A stretch of 64,000 bases of DNA, taken from positions 334,964,302 through 335,028,301 of the forward strand of contig NC_081413.1 of the NCBI RefSeq assembly GCF_030272615.1, in the 5' to 3' direction. The DNA comes from Cryptomeria japonica. Its lineage: Eukaryota > Streptophyta > Pinopsida > Cupressales > Cupressaceae. Below the pieces are notes generated by a model, which had not been told where the DNA came from, did not search any database, and saw only the letters and a list, made by a program, of their open reading frames with translations. The position numbers and the translations under genes are program-made. Each line of letters opens with the position of its first letter. Positions within the stretch are counted from its first letter, which is position 1. Shown one piece after another: positions 22,389-33,820 of the stretch.

Positions 22389-22395
22389 TATATAA
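22389..22395 (+). promoter_or_regulatory. TATA-like box of the Ea LTR
   Basis: CCTATATAAGACATCACTCC lies mid-LTR and is followed by a pyrimidine-rich stretch (CTTCATCTCATT), as at the E1 promoter. Confidence 0.45.
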
Positions 22396-23334
22396 GACAT
22401 CACTCCCTAACTCATTGCTTCATCTCATTATTATCCATTCATTCCAATTCAAGAACAGATTTGAGTTGAAGGAGCAGCAATCTACAAAAAGGCATCTTCA
22501 AGTATGTTTTCATGATGGATTTTATGATAATTCATCATGTTATTGCATCAACACATGGAGGACTTATCCTAAGAGCATTGCATAATCAATTGAAGGTAAA
22601 ATCATTTATATTAAACATTTGCATTCAAGCATTTCACTTCAGATTTCTATTTCTTTATCATCGTTGTTGCAGGGTTGAGTCCAACCTGGGGTTTGACTAA
22701 AGCAAGCCCCTATACAGCCCAACGCCATTTTTTCTCTCCTTTTGTGCAAAACCAGGCTCGGAAACAAGTCTCAAGTTCAAACTGAGGTTATAGGAACACA
22801 GTGCAGACAAAGATAGGACCAGTGAGACAAAATTCAGCAGAAAGGGGCAAGACACTAACAACTAGCACCCTAGTCCAAGGAGCCTAGCGCCATAGTCCAG
22901 GTGTTTTGACCTGCAAATTGATCATAGGGCAATTTGGTAGCTCCTGAGTTCAGTTGGATCCCTATCTTGCAGCTGGACACCTATCAGGACTAGGGCACCT
23001 AGCTACAATATCTAGTCAGTTTCAGCTCAAATTTCTATCACAGGTTCTTCTCTGCATCCCCTTTCCAATTATGTAAATGTTAGTTCATTTCTAGATCTGC
23101 ATTTGTATGTTCGTGTTGTTTATTGTCAATTTTGCACCATTTAGCCTAGTTCTTTACATCTATCATATCCAATCAATCAAACACAAAAAGAGAACAATCA
23201 ATCCATCGTGCCCACCTCTCACCAATGAGGTTTGAGTTGGGCCTATTGGTTGTTCTACAATGTAATTGATGGGATTGGATTTGATTCCGAATTTGCATAT
23301 TTAGACTAATGAACCCCATTTCCACTATATTACA

Positions 23335-25262
23335 AGAAGTTTTTCAAATATATTCAATCTGGACTATTACATAATAATGTCTTGATTTGAGATCAATCTT
23401 GGTTAAATAGCATACACCTTGAAGATGGTCCAACAAGTCACCAATGCACAATAGAGAAATTTGTTTTCACTATGATTTTGTTGAGTTCACAATATATAAT
23501 GCATAGGCACCAAGTGTCGTCCTTCTTAAGCGTAAGAGCTATTGGGCTACAACATGGCAAGGAGCTACTTCCAATCTTGCCTTGATCAAGTAGCTCTCAA
23601 ATTTGGTATCAAACTTCATTATTCTCCCAAGCATCATAACTACAATACAAGGAGCTATGCGTTGGGAGAGCTTTGCATTATTTTAGATGTCTTACTACCA
23701 TTGCAATACCCTTGAAGAATTCATTGCTAGAACAAGGTTGAAGCATTAGCATACAATGCTAGAGCTCACAAGCTTGCCTATGTAAGTGCCTTGGATCAAA
23801 CTATTTGAAGCACAAATTTTTACACGTGCACCATGATCTTCTGACATTGTTTAGGAAAGCCCAAAGCTAGTTTGGCCTATGAATTAGACTACTTATGAAT
23901 ATTGAAGTACCATATGCCAACATTTATCACCCACCTTGTGGTTTGGAATGGTAGATGCCATCCCAATCATACACATATGGTCTTCCATACAATATGTCAT
24001 AGACTTCCAAAGAATTGACATCATAGATGCAATGTCATGCATAGGCTTGACTATATACTTGAAAATGTGAAGCATAGTTATTTAGATATCCTTGTGATTC
24101 AACCATCCTAAAGAGTAGGGGTTTGGATACACAATGAAAGAGAGAGATAGACATCAAACTACATCATGATGATGTTATTTTGACTATCAATGTCAATAAT
24201 GGCATGAACAAGTTGTTCATTGACCCAACACTGTATGTAAAAGACACTAGCATTCCTCTAAAACATCAATGGTCATGACACTTGTGTTGAGGCATTGGGC
24301 CTCTTGATCAATATCCTCAATAGAGTCAAAAATTAATGGGCTTGCACAAACAAAGACCATTACATGCAGCATTCAATATCGTTGTGAGAGCTAGTACAAT
24401 GATGATGGCACCATATATCAATTCGTTGTGGCTTCTTACCTTGCCCCAACTTGGTGAAGATAGAGGATATCTTAGGGCTTTGCGAGGCTGATTTGGAGTA
24501 TCATAGTTGCTTTTGCTCAAGAGAGTCTTGTCTCCATGCGAAAGGCTTGTAATTATTTTCCTATATGAGATTGTTCTTGCATAGGTAGAACTTTTGTTTA
24601 ATCTTTGCCTTAGCCTTAACTTGATATGCATTGAGAAATGTTTATGCCAAAGTGTCTAAAGTTAAGAAATCCATGTTAGCACAAATAAAAAGTGATAATG
24701 CTGATATATTTGAGCACTCTATGTTGCCCATAAACTTTCTCCTATGGGCACACAAAGAATTGGCTGGTTATCCTAATCCCATTGTGTGCTTAAATTTTTC
24801 CACTACTTTAACACCTAGATAGACATTTTCAGCTTTATAAAGAAAATCTTCTCAATGTTGGTGAAAATGTAGACAGCGGAGTAAGCTTCAAGTTGTTGGA
24901 TCCAAATATCTTGTGCTAAGGTGTCAATTTTGTCTTTGAATGTAAGAATATCCAGATTAACTTGAACTCTAATGTGATTGCAATGTTGCACAAACTATGC
25001 AGGGTTTTGCAGTGCTTATCCAAGGAGATTTATGAAATTTCAAAACTATTTGAAGAGCTCTTGGTACTGCATTTGCAAGGCAACTTTGAGCATCCATTCA
25101 ATGTCTACTAAGACCTTTCATGCACGTTCATTGACCATTTTCTTCAATAATCATTTTGAACTTTACAAATTGAACCAAGTAGGCCAAGTTCCCTTAGTTA
25201 TTGTGCACATGTGCACCGATATGCAAGAAGATCTTTCACTCTAATACAAATGACCTGATTTT
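23335..25262 (-). pseudogene. E0 gag-protease-RT remnant, N-terminal part
   Basis: Minus-strand fragments give KKDDTWCLCIIYCELNKI and DLLDHLQGVCYLTKIDLKS at 23350-23520, which is the KKKDGSWRMCVDYRALNKI...KIDLRSGY region of gypsy RT. VNEQLVHAIIDIDSQNNII near 24185-24250 corresponds to the retropepsin, with DTGS changed to DIDS. The rest of gag is too decayed to delimit. This is the upstream half of the RT that continues at 13330. Confidence 0.75.
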
Positions 25263-25860
25263 TAAAGTGAATCGGGGGACGATTCTATAGATAAGCTAAT
25301 AATGCAACAAGATCATAGACGGCACAAAGGAAACAGATACGTAAAACCAAATAACTTTTGAATACAAAAGGATTATGGAAGATATGCCACTTCTATTTAG
25401 ATTTGAACAAGAAAAATGTACAAAGAGGTAAGATGTGAATTTGTTATGCCACTTCTACTTTACAGGATGTTTAAAGCAAGTAAATATACAAGTAGGTCAA
25501 CATCTAGGCTCCATGTATATGCTAATAAGTATCAAACATGTGTGGCTTGTTACTTATTTGGACAAGATAATGATAATAATCAAACACATATGGTGACAAC
25601 TAGATTGTTGTGACATGCAACATGAATGTCTCCATGTGTTGGATGTGTATGGTACTTATTTTAAAATCATGTTATGTGGAACAAAGTCTACCAAGTGATG
25701 TCCATGCATGAAAGCATAATGTGTGGCTGTTGATATTCCATGTATCACACATGTAAGGTCTAACTAGACAACAACATTTGTAGCCATGTGTGGGGCCACA
25801 AGATTTGCATGAGCAATGTTGTACGATTGCATGTGAGAACTATACACAAGGATTTGAGGA
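25262..25860 (-). repeat. E0 5' LTR-like repeat
   Basis: It aligns by eye with about 10565-11115. On the minus strand it is followed by TTGTATTAGAGTGAAAG, a decayed form of the TGGTATCAGAGC initiator-Met primer site, which places it as the 5' LTR of minus-strand E0. Confidence 0.5.
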
Positions 25861-28225
25861 TAGTATTGAGTGTGTTGGTGCTCTAATTGTACTCTATGAG
25901 TCTAGATAGGTGCCTCAAAATCTGAGCCAAGGGAAACAATCGGTTGAGATAGACTGGAGGGACTGATGATCAAATTACAAGTGATTTGGACCAAATGACA
26001 AGAGTGGGAAACTCTTCTACACTTCTATTCTACTAGTCCACAGACGATATTCCTAGATCTTATAAGGCAACTAAGAGCAATGAAAACAAATCGTCACACA
26101 ACTTAGCCACACCCTTTGCATAAGGATAACACAAAATTTTGCCATTATGGCCATTATGCATCCCTTGTATTGGCTTACTAGTCTTTTAGGCCAAAGATCT
26201 CTCAACAATAGATTATTATCATGTTAAAATTGCAAAACTAAATTTATATCCCAATATATAGTATCATTTTAAGCTTCTTACTTCATGTGTAACCTATGAA
26301 AACACAAACATGTATGACTCTCTAAAGATAGATAACAAGTTCAAGCTCTTAAAAGACATAGCGAAACTAGGTACTAATGAGTTTTTGCCAACTCATAAGA
26401 CAGTTACTTACCCTAATGTACATTCAATATAAAATATTCATGCATCAATCAATCAACCATTTGTGACTAGTATCTACTCCAATGGGAAACAAAGTCAAGA
26501 ACTTTGAAAAGGGAAAAAACATTTATGCAAAACCTATCAAGGAAACTAGATTCTCATTATGGAATCCAATCAATCTAGCTACAAATTCGTCCAAAATGAA
26601 ACTCAATAAACTCAAAATACAAAACCTAAACCTATCAAGGAAACTAGAATTTCATTATGGAATCCAATCAATCTAGCTACAAATTCATCCAAAATGAAAC
26701 TCAATAAGTTCAAAATACATTAACTAAAGATAAACAACTCACAATATCCCTCATGTGAGATTGAAAAAGTACATTTTCAAATAGCATACAAGCCTCTTGT
26801 CAAAACTTGATGCTAAAGACTAATAAAAAAACCTACAAGGAGTCAACAAATGTGAATTTAGCCCCAATGAGTGGCATTGCTTGCAACTCCTCCACTAGAC
26901 TTCACACAAATCTCTCCCACAACCTTTACCAACTCTTAACATACTTGATTTGATTATGCTAGAATGCACTAAAGGCTACCCTATACACAAAATTGACCAA
27001 GAGATTAAGATTTGGCAAAAAGGCCCTCAATTTTAGCTAAAACGTTCTTTATCTCTAGAGAGACTTATATTTATAACCCAAAATTATAACCAAATTCTCC
27101 TCACAACTGACACATATTTCAATCTGCACAGTTGCATCTCAAGCGTGTAGTCAATTCATCAAATTTGTGCAACAAGCTCTCAAAAACCAATTGTATTTTA
27201 CATTGTTGCATCTAGTAATAAATCTATTATAGACCACATAGCATTCTTAATCAACCCTTACATTTCAAAACCTAGAAGATCTAAGTTATTATGGCACTCA
27301 TACCCCATGCACTACAAAATAGTCCTTTGGAATATCTGCCTCTGCAACTATTCATCATGTAACCTCAACATCCTCAATCATCCCCGCAAGTAGTTGAGCA
27401 GTTTATGCTTTTGCTCTTTTGACTAGATTTGCAGTTGAATTGTTCCTTTTAGTGACTCATTATGTCACTGCATTTCATTTGAGAATTGGGAGGTAATTCT
27501 ATTGGCTTAAAAAATTTGAATTTAACTAATGTTTGATGTTGTGCCATTTGATGTAAGTGACATGATTCTTAGGAGTCCTTATTTTGACATGAGGGATGCA
27601 ATCTATTTTAGGCGTAAAATAAGTATGGAATCTATTTAAAGGAAAGATTTTATTTTGAATTCCTATGCAAGAAGGTCAAATATTACTATTGCCAGCAATT
27701 CAAGATGTAGAAGATAAAACAATACTAATATAAGGAATTTTCACCTAAGGTTGGAGAGACAACAAGTACACGAACAGGCTATTGTTAGAATTGGAAATAA
27801 GCCTCATATACATGGGAGTAACATGAAAATGAGTAGCAAATACAATAGGGTATACAATTTATATAGTATCCTTATATAGATTCATGCATGCAAAAGTGGC
27901 CCAGATTTATAGATTCAACTTTAAAAAATAAAAAAAAATCTTGCATAGGATTCTAGGCATCATACAAAGCAAAGATACTAGTTTCCCCACATCAAAACAT
28001 AAAAATCTGTATTTCATCAGAATTATTCCTCCTTATTGCTTCAAGAGATAAGTATCTTCACCCACTTCCCATTCCATGTCCTAGCTTCATGCATTTAATA
28101 GTGTTCAACTCTCACTCTCATAACTGAAAGTAATTAATCTAAGTTGATTATGCTTATGTGCATGCATTTTGATTTTATTTAGTAAGTATAAATTAAAGAT
28201 TATGGAAAGGTTAGTTTTTTGATAC
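25861..28225. other. Decayed repeat DNA without a gene
   Basis: No protein motif is recognised. It contains a 98-bp tandem duplication (26533-26630 and 26631-about 26728, opening CCTATCAAGGAAACTAGA). The final few hundred bases are probably the 5' LTR of E4, since GATACA at 28221-28226 is followed by TTTTGGTGAACCC, the E1-type primer site. The LTR start was not found. Confidence 0.45.
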
Positions 28226-28228
28226 ATT

Positions 28229-28242
28229 TTGGTGAACCCACC
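28229..28242 (+). other. E4 primer-binding site
   Basis: TTTTGGTGAACCCACC follows an LTR-like GATACA end, as in E1 (TTTTGGTGAACCCGACG). Confidence 0.55.
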
Positions 28243-29291
28243 AATACTTACACCCCCTAAGGTTTGAGCTTAGGGCTATACCTTCAGTAATTTTAGTGTA
28301 ATTCAAAATTGATATTATTCTGATTTTATCATTCATTTTCTAATTTCTCAGGTTTTGGATTCAATCAGTCTCATTGTAGCTTGATTAGGATTTTGATTTG
28401 CATTATGATATACATCCTTTGTCGCACCCTCCAACCCTAGGATATTCTACCTCATCACTCCTCTTCGATCTTGCTCCTTAGTTGATATTCATGTATATAT
28501 TTTCAGATTTTGATAGGTTCTTATCTTTCATTACACATCATCCCTCTATCTTTGTGTGATCATTGAGTACTTCCTCGTACATCCCATCTTGCACAAGCTT
28601 TAGAGACCTAAGGATGAAAAATTACATGAGGATCTTTTACAAGTTCACTCAATATATGCAAGGACAAGGTGCCATTAATTGATGACGCATCTTTTGCATC
28701 CTCCACAACTATTACATATAATAGGATGCATACATATACAAATATGGGACATGTTAAGCATGATATGTCAACTTATGTGAACTAATCACTGACAAGATTA
28801 ACAATCTAGAATGGTATGTTGATACTTATGCATGAAGAATTCAACCACAAGATGAAACTACCAAAATATTCCACAATCTTTTGGCATATCCTTCACCAAG
28901 TGCACTTCTAGCACCTTGTTTTAAAAAGCATGATGGTAGATGTGATCCTTTTTTTACAATACTTCCTAGTAATGTGCCTCCCATACTTCTATGAGAATCA
29001 ATTGCCAGCTAAGATGCTCCCATCAAACTTGAGTGGTCATGCACTTAAATGGTTTTTCTCTTTACCTCATGCTTCCATCAGATCCTTTGAGTATTTGGCT
29101 ATGACTTTCATGAAACATTTTCCTTACAACATTGAGCTTAAGACATCCATTGCTCAGCTCATCCAATACAAGAAAAAGGAACGAGATCCAATTAATGATT
29201 GTATTTTAACATTTCAAGCTATTTCTACTAATATGAGGTCTCCATTATGGGATGATGAGATTCAATGTATATTTATGGATGGTTTACTTCC

Positions 29292-30030
29292 TGTGATACC
29301 AGTTCTTCCCTATTTTGGCTGGGTCCTGGTCCTGGTCCGTGCCCGGTCCTGGTCCCAGCCTGGTTCGCTCTGGGTCCCACCCGGGTCCTGCCCAGGCGGC
29401 TGGGTTCCCTGTGGGTCCTGCATGGCAGGACCCACAGGGAACCCAGCCGCCTGGGCAGGACCCGGGTGGGACCCAGGGCGAACCCAGGAGGACCCGGGTG
29501 AACCCAAGAGGACCCGGGTGAACCCAAGCCCGTGGGTTCCCAAAAACGGGGCCCACGGGTTAGAAAGCAATTAAAAACAATAAAAAAACAATTTTTTTAA
29601 TCTTATGTTTACATCTAAACCCTAATCCGCCCCTCTATGATGCAAATTATCTTTTTAATCTTATGTTTACATCTAAACTTGAATATTATCTTTTTTGCAA
29701 ATTATGAATATGATATTACATTTATGATTTATGATATATCAATATCAGAATATTCATTGGCATTGGCAATTATGGATTTATGATTTATGATTTATCTGTT
29801 ATCATTTATGTATCATTGTATGGGAAAGTTACATTGTATGTTTGAACTGTGAACATATATAATTTTGATGTTTGAAGTTTGAACATATATATATATATTA
29901 AAAAAAATTAAAATATATATATATATGTACGGACGAATCCGTACCCGTACCCAAAAAAAAATTTTTTTTGCCGAATCCGCGAATCCGTACCCGAATCCGA
30001 ACCCGAATCCGAACCGGAACCGGTAACTTA
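29292..30030. mobile_element. DNA-transposon-like insertion in E4 gag (739 bp)
   Basis: The perfect 10-bp direct repeat GTTTACTTCC flanks it (29282-29291 and 30031-30040), and the gag reading is restored when one copy and the insert are removed. The ends, TGTGATACCAGTTC and GAACCGGAACCGGTAACTTA, are only weakly inverted (TACC.GTTC shared). A duplication of 9-10 bp fits Mutator-like elements; an 8-bp hAT type is possible. It encodes nothing convincing. It contains a large GC palindrome, AT-rich DNA with (TA)n near 29887-29926, and CGAATCCGTACC-type repeats near 29934-30015. Confidence 0.7.
29361..29485. repeat. Near-perfect palindrome, 52-bp perfect arms
   Basis: 29370-29421 and 29425-29476 are perfect reverse complements around a 3-base loop (ATG). 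With one mismatch the arms extend to about 60 bp. The arms are made of GGGTCC/GGACCC words. Proline/glycine-rich ORFs on both strands here are by-products. Confidence 0.95.
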
Positions 30031-30495
30031 GTTTACTTCCAATCTTTGACAACCAAGTATACTACAAGTGTCATCACTCATTTTCAGATTTATGTGCTAC
30101 CATATGTAAAGTGTGAGTATGCCTTGTTAAAACATTCCTTTCTATTTTATTGTATTTATAACAAATCCCCCTTTTTCCATGAGTTTACATCATTGTCCCA
30201 TTCAAAACATGGGGGCAATAAGGATGTACTTTAGGATATACATGGCAATCACAATGCAATTTCTAAACCAGAGCACTTTAGAAATCACTACATTAAGAGT
30301 CTCCATCTATATTATTAGAAAAACTTTTGTAACACAATCTCATAAACTTACTTCTAGTCAAACCTATGGGTAAGTGTAAGCGTGCACCACACAAGGACAA
30401 GTACTTTTGTTCCCATCATTGCAGAAATGGACATTCTATGGATAGATGTATTGCAATCAAGCATATAGTCCAAGATCTAATAAAGACAAGATAAA

Positions 30496-33400
30496 AATCA
30501 AATATGCTCATGAACCCACAACCTCCTCCCTTGATGAGGTTAATCAAATGAAAACAATCAATGTACATCAAGAGATTAGTCCTTTTCACCATAAAACACA
30601 CCATGGTGAGGTTACACATGAAATGAAGAGAAATCACCTAATGTGAAACTAATTACTAATCAACAAGAGACACGTGATACAAGAAGAAAATCATGAAGAA
30701 GAAAATAGAAATCAATAAACATTATGATGCTACATTTTGGGATCAAGATGAGGTTGATGACCCTCCTTGATTTGTTTGTTAATTCATGAGCCTCCTTGCA
30801 AATCATATGCCCACATACCCATATTTCTTGTTTGCATTTTGGCTTTTTCCTTATGCCTTGCTTGTTGTACCTTTACATATCTTATTTCAGGCTTTCCCTT
30901 CCCCCACTTGAGGGCATGTTCCTTCCTCCTTACTTGACTTGTTTGTTCTCATGTTTGTTTACATCCCCCTTACTTATTGCTATGCCCTTTAACACCTTAC
31001 TTATTCTTACGTTTTATTAGGCTTACGACATTGATTTCTCATTTCCCCCTATTGCTTCCTACTATTATATACATATTATGCCTACTCTTTACAATGATAG
31101 TATGCCTATATTCCACATGTTTGCAGATTTACCATATTAAGACCACACGCTTACTATCCTCATGCTTTATCTTATAGCACTTTTATGAGCTTATATTGCC
31201 AAATTATACTAAAGTTATCCTATTAGACTAGGGGATGTCGAGTATTCCTAAGTTCAATTGTGCATCCATTACCACATCTTTACACTAGGGGCATTGTGCC
31301 TTCCAAATGCTATTTATACTTTCATAGCCTCGCCCTAGAGCTATTTCTTTAGAATGGGAGCAACTTCCATCCCCGCTCTCTCCTACATTTGGGGCATCAT
31401 GTCTTCCCACATCTTACCTTAAGATTCTATCTCTAGATTTACAATACCTCTAGGGGCTATCACCTATTTCGACAATTATGTGCTCATACTCTTGGATGCC
31501 AAATTGGGGGCACATGTCCATCCTAATGTCCTATGTACCTACATAGGTGTTTTTTCCATTGAGGGCCAAAGGGCCACACCACCATTGTTCATTTGCCCAC
31601 GATGTGTGCAAACTCAATTACTTGATGTCCATCTCTAGTTTATATGATCTTTGCATTCATCATTTTATACCCACTTACTTGATTGTTACATGATGCATTC
31701 CTAACATTCACTTTACATGATTTGTATACTTACATGCTTATCCTATGATTGCATTTACTTCTATGTGTCGTTTTTCCCCCTCATCCAATTCCTCGCTCAC
31801 AATGTATGCAATCAATTGGGGAAGAGGGCATATATTGTCACAACATTCCTATGATTGAGTTTCTAGCTAGTGATAAATATTGCATAGAGACTCAACATCA
31901 TGTCCAAACAAAGCCCTATCACAAGGCATGGCAATGTTTGATATGCCACACAAAAGCATGGTGTATCACTTTTTGTACAAGCAGAATTTCCTAACCCTAC
32001 TCCTCATTTCATACTGATTTGTAATTTGTGCCTATTTTAGTTATGAGACAAAATCTATTCATTGCACATATTTCCTTTTTATGGACCTAATATCCTTTTT
32101 ATGTTTGAGCATTTACATTTATGCACGCTTTTGAGTGTTTACTTAAACTTGGAGACACATGATCATTTTAGGATTTGTGTGCATCTCAAAGTAGGGGTAA
32201 AATGGAATGGTAAAATTTGCATGCCCATGCCAATTCCCAATATAGTTTAGGGTCCTTTTTAAGAAAATGTCAATGTAATTACATATCGACAACATAATCT
32301 TGAGCAAAGTCGAGCTCATTCCTCAATTCTTTGCATGTCCTCATTTACTCACATTCTCATGGATTTGACCTTATCTCATTAATTTCTACACATATTCCCA
32401 TAAACTTGGCATTTTTTACACCCTATGTCTAGACATTCTCCAAACAAATATTATTGGTTTATTATCCCCATTCAATCCCACAATGCAAGATTAGTCTTGC
32501 ACTATTCAAAATCAACCCCCAAATTTTAAATTATTTAAATTTTCAAATCCTAATTTTGCTAACACACCACATTTCACTACTACCATTTTCGAATTTAAAG
32601 ACATTTATTTAAATATTAATTCATATACTAGGATTCTTCAACTTCCTAGCACTTTAAGGTCATTATCATAGGAATCTTTCAATTTGGAGCAATTAAAAGA
32701 ATCTAATGTGCATCAAAAGTCATTCTAGGACATTCGCACACTTGCCTATCGTTGCCAACCTTTGCTTTGAGGCTGGCCTAGGATCACTTAACCCTAGCAA
32801 TCCAATAACCCCCCAAGGTATTTCTAAATATCACTAGGCTATTTTGAAATCCCACAGCCTTGCTTTAAGCTAGGGTATGCCTTCTTTTGAAACCAACAAT
32901 TTAGCCACAAGATATTATAGATGACCATTTAGCCTCTCAAACATTCATATAACCCTTTCCCCTACATTTCCACAATACTAATTATTTGAAACCTTAAACT
33001 ATTGGAGTGGAAAATCAAATGTGTCATTCTTTTGACTCTTTATTGTCGTTAGTTCTTACAATCTCTTGGTAAAGATGACTTTCTTCCTCTTTCAGATCAA
33101 CCTCCATGCCCTTGACATAATCTCATAGCTGCGAATTTAAAAGGCTTGTTGAAATGTTTGTTTCATCTTACTTTATTTACTTTCATTTCAACTCAAACAA
33201 AAACTTGATTCCTTATTACTTAGATTTATTTATATCTTGTAACATAATTTCTCTATTTTAAATAACATCTAGATTGCTTCTACCTTTACTTATTCTTAAC
33301 TTTTAAAAATAAATTAAAAATATAATCTTAATCAATAAAAATGTTGATTAAAAACAGAAATAATCCCTATTAATTATATTGATTATGATAGTTTGAACTT

Positions 33401-33820
33401 CCTCTCTCTGCAAACACACCAAGGTTTTCCTATCTACAATACTACGGCAAACATAGTCAACCCCGTTAAAACTCCTAATTGTTTAGAATACAACCCTTAA
33501 AATAAGAAAGTTTGATTGTAAACAAATTTCAACAAGAGAAATATAATTAACCCTTCCAAAAAGGAAGTTGATTTTAAACACAGTTCAACAAGATATATGT
33601 AAGTTATTTACTCCTATCATCTCTGTAACTTTGTGTGAGGTTTCCAAAAGAGATCTATAGCAACGGGTTGTTGTCGATCTTCATAAAGCGTTTGTTAAGC
33701 TGATAAATTCTGTTTGCTTCGGCAAAGCATAATTGGAAATAAAAAGGGAATGAGCATGTTTGCTAGAAAGTCTGTCATTATTAGCAGAATATACTGTCAT
33801 TATTAGCAGAATATACTTAC
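30496..33820. other. E4 3' part and non-coding DNA
   Basis: No coding motif is recognised. G-run words resembling polypurine tracts (CTAGGGGCATTG near 31287, TTGGGGCATC near 31392, TTGGGGGCACATG near 31505) suggest the 3' untranslated region of E4. The right LTR was not identified. A 22-bp perfect tandem duplication lies at 33772-33815. This stretch may be an intron of the host gene whose exons begin at 33821. Confidence 0.4.

Larger units (their letters stand above)
13331..23334 (+). mobile_element. Ea: solo LTR inserted in E0 RT, itself interrupted
   Basis: The unit begins TGTAGTGTCATAAATTTTGC and ends CCACTATATTACA. It is flanked by AGAGG (13326-13330) and AGAAG (23335-23339), a 5-bp target duplication with one mismatch. 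Both flanks are E0 reverse transcriptase and the reading resumes across the junction. Without its own inserts the LTR is about 1.43 kb (13331-13532 plus 22104-23334). No internal domain is present, so I call it a solo LTR. Confidence 0.75.
28850..30495 (+). pseudogene. E4 gag remnant, gypsy type, interrupted
   Basis: The capsid part reads SGHALKWFFSLPHASIRSF and DPINDCILTFQ, colinear with E1 Gag (DKALQWYCSLPSYSITSF). The frame is open from 28930 until an insertion at 29292. It resumes after 30040 as IFDNQVYYKCHHSFSDLCAT (E1: ...TSFQQLCAT), and a knuckle-like FCSHHCRNGHSMDRC at about 30400-30445 matches E1 FCHFHRQPGHDTEKC. No protease, RT or integrase follows, so E4 resembles E1 in being gag-only or badly truncated. 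Confidence 0.75.

Noticed and set aside
22251-23334. A separate LTR starting TGTTGGGACAC
   Set aside because: No target duplication fits. The stretch is explained as the right part of Ea, whose start at 13331 has a matching flank.
29265-29574. Gly/Pro/Trp-rich ORFs on both strands
   Set aside because: They arise from the palindrome and mirror each other on opposite strands.
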